The notes beneath the pieces were generated by a model. The model was not told the origin of the DNA and did no database searches. It saw only the letters and a list, made by a program, of their open reading frames with translations. Made by a program: the position numbers and the translations under genes. From positions 13,501,918 through 13,565,917 of the forward strand of contig VDFB02000001.1 in NCBI GenBank assembly GCA_007258455.2: DNA of 64,000 bases. Direction: 5' to 3'. How positions within the stretch are numbered: position 1 is the first letter of the stretch; each line of letters opens with the position of its first letter. This DNA is from Sequoia sempervirens. Its lineage: Eukaryota > Streptophyta > Pinopsida > Cupressales > Cupressaceae. This document shows, one piece after another, positions 55,295-64,000 of this stretch.

Positions 55295-57717
55295 TGATAT
55301 CAGAGCTCCAATGTTGTAGATTCCTTCCTAGATCTAAGGGATTTGTCTTGGATTGAAGATTTTGTTGCATGCATTTTGGGGTTTCAAAGACCTCACAGTT
55401 GAATCTAGGGCATCTGAGAAATCCAAGTTTTCCTTTAGTTTCATCAATTTCGTTATGTATTTTTTGATCTAGAAAGGTTTCAATTGAGGGTTATAGTTGC
55501 CAAATCTAGGAGGTATCCAAATTGAGAGGCTCGAAAACCTAAAGATCAATAATCAATTTGTCAAAATTTGACATTATTTTCTAGGAGGCATCAGAGTTTT
55601 TTCAATTGTCATAAGAGAATATATACCATACAATGGTGGCAAAGTCATCTACAATAGTTGGGTGAATATTCTTTTGTACCTATGACAAATTCAAGTCCTT
55701 CACTGGCATAAGTTTTTGGATTCTAGTGTCATCTTTGTGTAAGGGTACAAAACTATCTTTTCTAGTAGTACAAAGTTCAAAGTTTTTTATTAATAAATCT
55801 TTGTTTTACAAAATTTTGGTCAATGTTTATTTAAAGTGCTTGGACACACTAGGCATAAGCTTCCAATTGAGCCAAGCAGTGGCAGCTCCACCCTCCGTTC
55901 TTTGGCCACCTCCCCTGGCAATAGATTTCTTTAACCCTTTGTGTTGTCATTGATCACATGTGTGACTAGAGACTTAAGCCCTCCGAGCCTAATCTTGACC
56001 CTCAGAGGCCTAAATAGGTTTTTTTTCGAACTATCATAACTTGCAATCAAGGAGGCCATTTTTCAAATGAGATATTCTCACAAAGTTGGTTGTCTCAATT
56101 TTCTAGTGGTGCAAGTTATTTTGCAAAATATTGCTATTTGATAGCATTAATTTTTATTTAAGTTAGAACTTTTTTGCTTCCTAAGCTCATAACTTTCTAT
56201 CATGATCTTCAAATTTTTAGACTTTTGCAGCCTTGGAAAGGTATTGAGGAGATTTATCCAGCCATTCATGCACATTTTCCTATTTTTTTCCCAAGTATAT
56301 TGTAAATTCAATTCTTTTCCAATTTTTATCTTGGAGATTACTTGGATATTTTGATATTTTGGAGGGTTTTTTTTATCATTGTACTTCATTTCAGCCTCAT
56401 TTCATGTATTGGTCTCAGATTTTAACATTTGAGAAGTGTATCATTGTTATAATCATGGGTTATGCAACTCATCTTTTTGTACTCATTCTGACTAAGGAAA
56501 ATTATAAGTCTTGGAAAAAAGGCATCCTTACACATTATAGGTGGCTCAATATTTTGCCTCATCTTTATGGACTCATTCCTAACCATAAAAAAACATGGAA
56601 GAAATTAGTTTCAGGTAATAATAATGATCATATCATGGGATTGATTGATTACAGCTTTAGTACAAGCATTTTCAAAGAGACCTATCATTAGACTTTAGGA
56701 ATCTCATGCCCACATATAGTTTCAACCAAAATTTGGGAGATTTTTGGAGATCCACATAATCATCCATTCCCATATGATTTTGCATCAGATTTCCTCATTC
56801 CACTTGATGATGTTGAAAATCTAACCTTTGATGATGAGACCTTAGAGGTGTTTGAATATGATGCAGAACTTGAGCATTTTGATGATCCAGAGACTTCTCC
56901 TATAAATCCTACTTCTCCAATTGAGATCACACATTCATCTTTTGTTGATGATTCATTGAGAAATTATGGTGATTCATTACAAGATGTATATCATTGTATT
57001 CCTGATTTGGATTCCTATTTATCAAACATTACATCATTGTTTGTGGAGTCTCATAATTCAAATTTGGGGGACCAATTTGAGGGTTTATCTCTCCTATTTG
57101 ATTACAATCATGGCACAACTATTGTCATTCCATCTTTGTCTCTGGAGTTAGTTCAATATCAATTTCCATTTTTTCCTAGTTTGTCACCTTCTATTGTGAT
57201 TGGGCATGTACCTAATTGGATTATGACGTCATCGTCATCTACCAAGAACTTAGAAACACATGAGTGTATTTTAGAGACACAATATTCATACATATGGGTT
57301 TATCTTCGTACCAATTCCTATCTAGAATGGGAAGCATTCCTACATTTTTACTTGGTCTATCTTCTTCCCAAAGGGAAAAACATTGTTTGTAGCCATTGGA
57401 TTCTATTTTTTCTTTAGGCACTTACCATATTTGTAGGTGATTACATATTGTGCAGGGATATATCATCTCTCTCTTTCCCTCTTATGGGGATTTCATTTAT
57501 TGTATATACATGATGTATGTGGTCCTTGGGTGGTATCATTGAGTCCTCCATACATTATCTTATTTGTTTCTTTTATCTATTTTGGAGAGGATTTTTATTC
57601 CACTGGATTTTCTCCTTTTCTCCATTTTTGAGAGATTGCATTGTAAATGGGTACCTAGTATGGCCTTGTAGCTAGGACCCATAATAATCTACTACCTAAT
57701 TTTCACTTGAGGGGGGC
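55295..57717 (+). mobile_element. Gag-only array, internal unit 1
   Basis: It starts with PBS TGATATCAGAGCTCC (55295-55309) and ends with a GAGGGGGGC polypurine tract before LTR B. A leader of ~1.15 kb precedes the gag-like ORF at 56455. The 3' block (57420-57717) contains AAATGGGTACCTAGTATGGC, as in the solitary element. There is no pol. Confidence 0.85.
56455..57417 (+). pseudogene. Copia-like gag of unit 1, one in-frame stop
   Basis: It begins MGYATHLFVLILTKENYKSW followed by KKGILTHYRWLNILPHLYGL, the Copia gag N-terminal pattern. A TAG at 56689-56691 follows ETYH, then the same frame continues with KIWEIFGDPHNHPFPYDFAS and ENLTFDDETLEVFEYDAELE to the stop at 57417. It would be about 320 codons without the stop. 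It aligns along its length with the ORF at 40306-41259 and with relics in units 2 and 3. No zinc knuckle or protease was seen. Confidence 0.75.
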
Positions 57718-58097
57718 TTTTGGTGTGAATAAATGTCTTGTACTTATCTAGTCCTAGCAAGGGGGATTTATTCACATGTTAAGTTTACTTAAGTGAACCA
57801 GATAATCTTCTAGAAGTCTTAGTTGTCTAGATAGAATCTTATCCTATCTTATCTTGTTGATTTTTTTCAAGTTAGTTGTCTTATAACATAGGATTAAGAA
57901 ACATGTCACAATCTTGTCTAATCCTATCTCTCACCTCACCTTTATAAGTAAGTAATATCATGTACATTTCGTATTCAATCTTGTAATATTTCTTATGTTA
58001 TCATAGCAAGCTATTCTTTCCATTTTCTCTCTTGTGGAAGATATTTTTGTCTAGTAGTTGATCCTAGGGTGTTGGGAGTTCACCATTAACTCTTACA
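57718..58097 (+). repeat. LTR B of the gag-only array
   Basis: It runs from TTTTGGTGTGAATAAATGTC (decayed TGTTGG start) to CATTAACTCTTACA. It contains CCTTTATAAGTAAGT near 57939, a TATA-like element. It is followed at once by PBS TGGTATCAAAGCTCC and matches LTR C and LTR D. Confidence 0.88.
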
Positions 58098-58934
58098 TGG
58101 TATCAAAGCTCCAGTGTTGAGAATTTCTTACCAGATCTAAGGGATTTTTCTTAGCTTAAATATTTTTTGTGTACATTTTTGGGTTTCAAAGACCTCACAG
58201 TTGAACCCAGGGCATCGAAGAAAATCATATTTTCCTTTCGATTCATCAATTTTCATTTTATTTGTCTGATCTACAAAGGTTTTCGTTGAGGGTTATAATT
58301 GCTAGATCTAGGAGGTGGATGAAATTTTGGGAAACTTTAGGCCAAATCTGACCCTACCATTACATCCAAAAGGCCCAAAAACCTAGAGACCAATTGTCAA
58401 TTCATTGAAATCTGACATCTTTCCTAGGGGAATCAAAGGTTTATTTTAGTTGTCACAAGAGAATTTGTACCATGCAGTAGTGGTAAAGTCATCTATAGAA
58501 ATTGGGTGAGTATTCTTTTGTACCTGTGACATATTTGAGTCCTTCATTGGTGTAAGTTTGTGAATTCTAGTGTCATCTCTATGTAAGGGTACAAAACTCT
58601 TTTTTGGTGGTATGAACGTCAAATTTTTTATTATTAATTTTTTTTGTTTAGAAAAAGTTTGGTCAATGTTTTTTAAAGTGCTTGGACACAATAGACATAA
58701 GCCCATGGTCCAGCCAAGCAGTGATGACCTCCACCCACTACTCTTTGGTGTATGCTCTTGGTAGTAGCTTTTTTTGAACCCTTTATGTTGTCGTTAGTCA
58801 CGTGTGACTAGAGACTTAAGCGCCTAGAGCCTAATCTTGACCTCTAGATTCTTAAATGGGTTTTTTTTCCAAACTGTCATAACTTGCAATCTGAGAGGAA
58901 TTTTTTTTAAAAGGAGATATTCTAGAAAATTTGG

Positions 58935-59259
58935 TGTTACAAGGTGTGACCCTTGGTCTTCCTTGGGTTTGTGACATGATCTAACCACCTCCTATGGTTC
59001 TTAACTAAAGCTTGTATTGGGAACTGACAGGCCAATCTTTTGGTGTAACGACAAGTCCAACAATTGGTGTCAGAGTTGGTCACAGATTCAAACCCCACGC
59101 TTGTTTTGGGGGGGATTGTTGCAAGGTGTGACCCTTGGTCTTCCTTGCAACACTAGTGCTTGGGTTTCTGACATGGTATAACCGCCTCTTGTGGTTCTTA
59201 ACCAAAGTTTATATTGGGCATTGACAAGTCGATCTTTTGGTGCAACAGAAATTCCAATA
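58935..59259 (+). mobile_element. SMART/TRIM-like miniature LTR element, 325 bp
   Basis: LTR1 58935-59062 starts TGTTACAAGGTGTGACCCTT and ends CCAACA. A PBS-like TGGTGTCAGAGTTGG sits at 59066-59080, just inside. The internal part is ~54 bp and ends in a TTTTGGGGGGGAT polypurine tract. LTR2 59117-59259 starts TGTTGCAAGGTGTGACCCTT and ends CCAATA. Flanks are TTTGG and GCTGG (three of five matching). Homologous host sequence in units 1 and 3 lacks it (near 56080 and 62035). It is far too short to code for protein. Confidence 0.82.
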
Positions 59260-59579
59260 GCTGGTTCTCTCAATTTCCCAATGGTGTGGATTATTTTGAA
59301 TTATTATTTTTTTTATAGCATTAAATGCTTATTGAAGTTAGATCATTTTTTTAGCTCCCAAGCTCATAAATTTTTGTCACTCTCTGATTTTTTATTCTTG
59401 TAGCATTGAAAAGGTATCAAAGAGCTCTATTTAGCCATCCATGCACTTTTTTCCTATTTTTGTCCCAAGTATATTATGAATTCAGTTCTTTCTTTGTGAG
59501 TATCTTGGAGATTACATGGATATTTTGATAGTTGGGAGGGTGTTTTTTTATCATTATACTTTATTTCAGCCTCATTTCA

Positions 59580-60460
59580 TGTATTGATCATGGATTACAC
59601 ATTGTAGGTGGCTCAATATTTTGCCTCATCTTTATGGACACATTCATGAACCAAAAAAAACATGGAAGAAATAAGTTTTGGTTAATAAAATGATCATATC
59701 ATAGGATTTATTGGTTCTAGTTTTAGTGCAAGAATTTTCAAAGAGACCTATCATCATGTTTCAGGAATCACATGTCCATGTATAGTTTGGACCAAGATTT
59801 GGGATAATTTTGGAGATCCACATAATCATTCATTCCCATATGATCCTACATCAAATTGCCTCATTCCACTTGATAATATTGACAATCTACCCTTTGATGA
59901 TAATACCTTAGATAATTTTGAATATGATGTAGAACTTGAGCATCTTGATGATCTAGAGACTTCTCATGAAACTCCTACTTCTCCAATTGAGGTCACACAT
60001 TCATCTTCTATTGACGATTCATTGATAAATCCTAGTGATTCATTGTAACATGTATATCATTGTCTTCCTAATTAGGACTCCTATTTATCAATCATTGCAT
60101 CATTGTTTGTGGAAGCTCACATTTTAGATTTGGGGGACCAATTTGAGGGTTTAGCCCTCCTATTTGAAGACAATCATGGAAAAACTATTTCCACTTCATC
60201 TTTGTTTTTGGATTTAGTTCAATGTCAGTTTGCATTTTTTTTGGGTTTGTCACCTTCTATTGTGGTTGGCTATGTACCTGATTGGATTGTGGCATCATCA
60301 TCATCTACCAAGAACTTGGAAACACATGAGCATATTTCAAAGATACAATATTCATATACATATGGGTTCATCTTCCTATCAATTCTTATCTAGAATGGAA
60401 AGCATTCCTGCATTTATACTTTGTCTATCTTCTCTCCAAAGGGAGAAACATTGTTTGTAG
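59580..60460 (+). pseudogene. Gag relic of array unit 2
   Basis: Recognisable segments are RWLNILPHLYG near 59606, KIWDNFGDPHNHSFPYDPTS near 59785 and DNLPFDDNTLDNFEYDVELE near 59880. Near 60100-60390 an open stretch (VEAHILDLGDQFEGLALLFE) matches unit 1. Stops and frameshifts are more numerous than in unit 1. Confidence 0.7.
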
Positions 60461-60812
60461 GCATTGGATTTCATTTTTTCTTCAAACACTTACCATATTT
60501 AAAGGTGACTACACATTGTAGGGGAATATTTTGTCTCTCTTTACCTATTATGGTTGGCCATTTATTGTATATACATGATGGATGTAGTCCTTGGGGGTAT
60601 CATTGAGTCCTCTAAACATTATCTTATTTATTTATTTTATCTCTTTTGGAGAGGATTTTTGTTCCACTTTATTTTCTCCTTTTCTCTGTTTGTGAGAGAT
60701 TGTATTGTAAATGGGTACCTAATATGGCCTTGTAGCTAGGTCCCATAATAGTATTTTTCATGTTCTACATCTTTACATAATAATCTACTCCCTAAGTTTA
60801 ACTTAATGGAGG

Positions 60813-61188
60813 TGTTTGTGTGAATAAATGCCTTATACCTAGATAATCCTAGCAAGGGGGGCTTATAAACATGTTTACTTAGGTTCTAGATAATCTTCTA
60901 TAAGTACTAGTTGTCTAGATAGGATCATATCCTATCTTATCTTGTTGACTTTTTTTGTCAAGATTGTTGTCTCATTACATAAGATTAAGACACATGTCAC
61001 AATCTTGTATAATCCTATCTCTCACCTCACCATTACAAGTTAGGTATCTCATGTACATTTCATAATCAATCTTGTAATGCTACATCCATTATCATAACAA
61101 GATATTTGTTCCATTTTCTCTTTTGTAGAAGATATTTTGGCCCAGTAACTGATCCTAGGGTGTTGGGATTTCACCATTAACTCCTACA
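60813..61188 (+). repeat. LTR C of the gag-only array
   Basis: It runs from TGTTTGTGTGAATAAATGCC to CACCATTAACTCCTACA, 376 bp, followed by PBS TGGCATCAGAGCTCC. It aligns throughout with LTR B and D, with scattered substitutions and small deletions (for example the shorter AAACATGTTTACTTAGG near 60868). Confidence 0.88.
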
Positions 61189-63672
61189 TGGCATCAGAGC
61201 TCCAGTGTTGCAGATTACTTCCCAAATTTGAGGTATTTTTCTCAGCTTAAATATTTTGTTGCATGCATTTTGGGGTTTTAAAGACCTCATGGTTGAATTT
61301 AGGGCAACAAAAAAAATTAGGTTTTCCTTTTGTTTCATCATTTTTTGTTATGCTTTGTTTGATCTACAAAGGTTTCATTTGAGGGCTATAGTTGCTAGAT
61401 CTAGGAGGTAGCTAAAATTTTGGGGCACTTTGGGCCAAATCTGACCTTGCCATTGTGTCTAGAAGGCCGAAAAAAGAAAAAGACCAACTACCAATTCATC
61501 AAAATCTGATATTTTCCTAATGGGAATTAGACATTTTTTTAGTTGTTGCAAGAGAATTTGTACCATATGATGGTGGAAAAGTCATCAACAATAGTTGGGA
61601 AAATATTATTTTGTACCTATGGCATATTCAAGACCTTTTTTGGCATTAGTATATGAATTTTGGCATCATCTCTATGTAAGGGTATGAAACTATCTTTTCT
61701 CATGGTACGAAGGTCAAATTTTTTATTATTAATATTTTTTTGTTTTAAAAAATTTTAGTGAATGTGTTTTTAAAGATCTTGGATGCATTGGGCATAAGCC
61801 CAAAATCCATCCAAGTGTTGGGGGGCTCCACCCATCTCTCTTTGACCATCACCCTTGACAACAACTTATTTTAACCCTTTTTTTTTGTCATCAATCACAT
61901 GTGTGACGAAATACTTAAGTGCCTAGAGCCTAATCTTGACCCCCAAAGGCCTCAATAGGGTTTTTTTTTTAATTATTATAGCTTGCAATCCAGGAGGCCA
62001 TTTTTTCAAATGATATATTCTTAGAAAGCTATTGCTCTCAATTTCTAGTGTTGCAAGTTATTTTGCAAAATTATGTTATTTGGTAGCATTAATTGTTGAT
62101 TGAAGTTAGATCTTGTTTTTTGGCTCCTGAACTCATAACTTTTTGCCACAATCTCTGATTTTCATGATTCTTGCAGCATTGGAAGGTATTGAGGAGATCT
62201 ATCCAACCATCCATGCACTTTTTCATGTTTTATCCCAAGTATATTGTAACTTCAGTTCTTTTGTAGAGGTTATCCTAGAGATTATTTTTTTTTAAATCAC
62301 AATTGGGAGGGTGTTGTTTTATCATTATACTCCATGTTAGCCTCATTCTATGTATTGATCTCGGATAAATTATCATTCAGAAGTGTATCATTGTTATAAT
62401 CATGGGTTATGAAACTCATCTTTCTATAATCATTCTAACGAAGGACAATTATAAATCTTTGCAAAAGGGCATCCTTGCACATTCTTTATGGACTCATTCT
62501 TTAGCTAGAAAAACATGGAATAAATAAGTTTGGGGTAACAAGAATGATCAATGTTTCATAAGATTTATTGGTTCTAGTTTCAGTGCAAGTATTTTCAAAG
62601 AGACCTATCATTATATTTGAAGAATCTCATGCCTACGTATAGTTTGGACCAAGTTTGGGAGATTTTTGGAATCCACATAATCATCCATTCCTAGATGATC
62701 TTGCATCAAATTGCCTCATTCCACTTGACGATGTTGATAATCTACCTTTTGATGACGAGACCTTAGAAGAGTTTGAATATGATGCATAACTTGAGCATCT
62801 TGATGATCTAGATACTTCTCCTACAAATCCTACTTCTCCAATTGAGATCACACATTCATCTTTTGTTGATGATTCATTGAGAAATTATGGTGATTCATGA
62901 CAAGATGTATATCATTGTCTTCTTGATTGGGATTGATATTTATTAGACATTTCATCATTATTTGTGGAGTCTCATATTTCAAATTTGGAGGACCAATTTG
63001 AGGTTTTAGCTCTTCTATTTGATGGCAATCATGGCACAACTATTGTCACTTCATATTTGTCTATGGAGTTAGTTCAATATTAGTTTCCATTTTTTCCTTG
63101 CTTGTCACCTTCTATTGCGATTAGGCATGTACCTGATTAGATTATGGTATCATCGTCATCTTCCAAGAACTTGGCAACACATGAGCATATTTTAGAGACA
63201 TAACATTTGTATATATGGGTTCATCTTCCTACCAATTCCTATCCAGAATGGGAAGCATTCTTGCATTTGTACTCAGTTTATCTTCTTCCCAAAGGGAGAA
63301 ACATTATTCATAGACATTGGATTCTATTTTGTCTTCAAACACTTAACATATTTGTAGGTGATTACACATTGTGGGGGGGATATCTTTTCTCTCTCTTTCC
63401 CTCTTATGGGGGATCATTGATTGTATATACATGATGGATGCAGTCCTCGGGGGGTATCATTGATTCCTCCATACATTATCTTATTTTTTTCTTTCTCTCT
63501 TTTGGAGAGGTGTTTTTTTTCCATTATGTCTTATCCTTTTCTCCATGATTTTTGAGAGATTGCATTATAAATGGGTACCTAATATGGCCTTGTAGTCAAG
63601 ACCCATAATAATATTTTTCATGTTTTACATCTTTGCATAATAATATACTTTCTAGTTTTCACTTAAGAGGGG
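61189..63672 (+). mobile_element. Gag-only array, internal unit 3
   Basis: PBS at 61189-61203, leader of ~1.2 kb, gag relic from 62404 to 63432, conserved 3' block with AAATGGGTACCTAATATGGC near 63569, and polypurine tract AAGAGGGG before LTR D. There is no pol. Confidence 0.85.
62404..63432 (+). pseudogene. Gag relic of array unit 3
   Basis: It begins MGYETHLSIIILTKDNYKSL. A ~24-base deletion removes the RWLNILPHL part, and stops and frameshifts follow. Farther on, DNLPFDDETLEEFEYDA and, near 63207-63432, LPTNSYPEWEAFLHLYSVYL then NIFVGDYTLWGGYLFSLFPS are readable. The last segment shows that the ancestral frame ran past the point where the unit 1 frame stops. Confidence 0.7.
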
Positions 63673-64000
63673 TGTTGGTGTGAATAAATGGCATGTACCT
63701 AGCTAATCCTAGCAAGGGGGACTTATTCACATGTTAAGTTTACTTAGGTTCTAGATAATCTTCTAAAATTCCTAGTTGTCTAGATAGTATCTTTTCCTAT
63801 CTTATCGTGTTGACTTCTTTTGTCAAGTTAGTTGTCTCATAACATAGGATTAAGACACATGTCACAATCTTGTCTAATCATATCTCTCACCTCACCTTTA
63901 TAAGTAAGGAATCTCATGTATATTTCATAATCAATCTTGAAATATTTCATTCATTATCATAGCAAGCTATTCTTGTCATTTTCTCTCTTGTGGAAGATAT
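63673..64000 (+). repeat. LTR D of the gag-only array, cut by the window end
   Basis: TGTTGGTGTGAATAAATGGC and the following ~325 bases match LTR B and C. The end of the LTR is beyond 64000, so whether a fourth unit follows is unknown. Confidence 0.85.

Larger units (their letters stand above)
58098..60812 (+). mobile_element. Gag-only array, internal unit 2
   Basis: PBS at 58098-58112, gag relic at about 59580-60460, polypurine stretch AATGGAGG before LTR C. It is longer than its neighbours because of the SMART-like insertion at 58935-59259. The gag start carries a deletion: the sequence jumps from ATCATGGATTA to CACATTGTAGGTGGC, losing the NYKSWKKGI part. Confidence 0.82.

Overview
The window looks like nuclear DNA of a large-genome seed plant, possibly a gymnosperm. 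The reasons are one intact single-exon mTERF-family gene in a sea of old, nested, mutation-riddled retrotransposons, very low gene density, AT-rich intergenic DNA, and plant-type element lineages: Tat-type and chromovirus-type Ty3/gypsy, Copia-like gag-only elements, and LINEs with DUF4283-like ORF1. The species cannot be fixed from the sequence. An assembly gap of exactly 100 N sits at 18247-18346.

Layout. 1-0.5 kb: end of a gypsy integrase. 2.5-13.4 kb: two minus-strand LINE relics; the larger one (ORF1, endonuclease, RT, zf-RVT, RNase H) is split by a 4.56 kb insertion at 4678-9233 with a perfect TAAAT duplication, read here as a very long solo LTR. 13.85-15.04 kb: the mTERF gene, the only convincingly intact host gene. 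15-18.2 kb: flanking DNA with one imperfect 0.26 kb duplication. 18.35-32.79 kb: a minus-strand Tat-lineage gypsy element (5' LTR 31416-32787, PBS, repeat-filled leader, gag-pro-RT-RH-aRNH-INT, then a plus-strand, that is antisense, ORF cut by the gap). 32.79-44.66 kb: a second minus-strand Tat-like but pol-less element, disrupted by the first element in its 3' part and by a complete 4.0 kb gag-only element (38299-42294, AGGTT duplication) in its leader. 44.67-46.34 kb: decayed plant-transposon-type ORF. 46.5-54.6 kb: a plus-strand chromovirus pol relic, split by a second solo-LTR-like insertion (47428-52549) that itself carries a TA-flanked MITE. 55.25-64.0 kb: a head-to-tail array of three gag-only internal regions joined by shared LTRs, the middle unit containing a 325 bp SMART/TRIM-like miniature LTR element.

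How the parts relate. The window is mainly a record of nesting: LINE, solo LTR; chromovirus, solo LTR, MITE; pol-less Tat, autonomous-type Tat and gag-only element; gag-only array, SMART. The gag-only elements (one solitary, three in the array) share a Copia-like gag N-terminus, an initiator-Met-type PBS and a conserved 3' block, and none has pol, so they must have relied on enzymes from another element. The tandem array of these elements and the two related Tat-type elements with parallel leader minisatellites are the most unusual features. No CRISPR, rRNA, tRNA or bacterial-type operon was seen.
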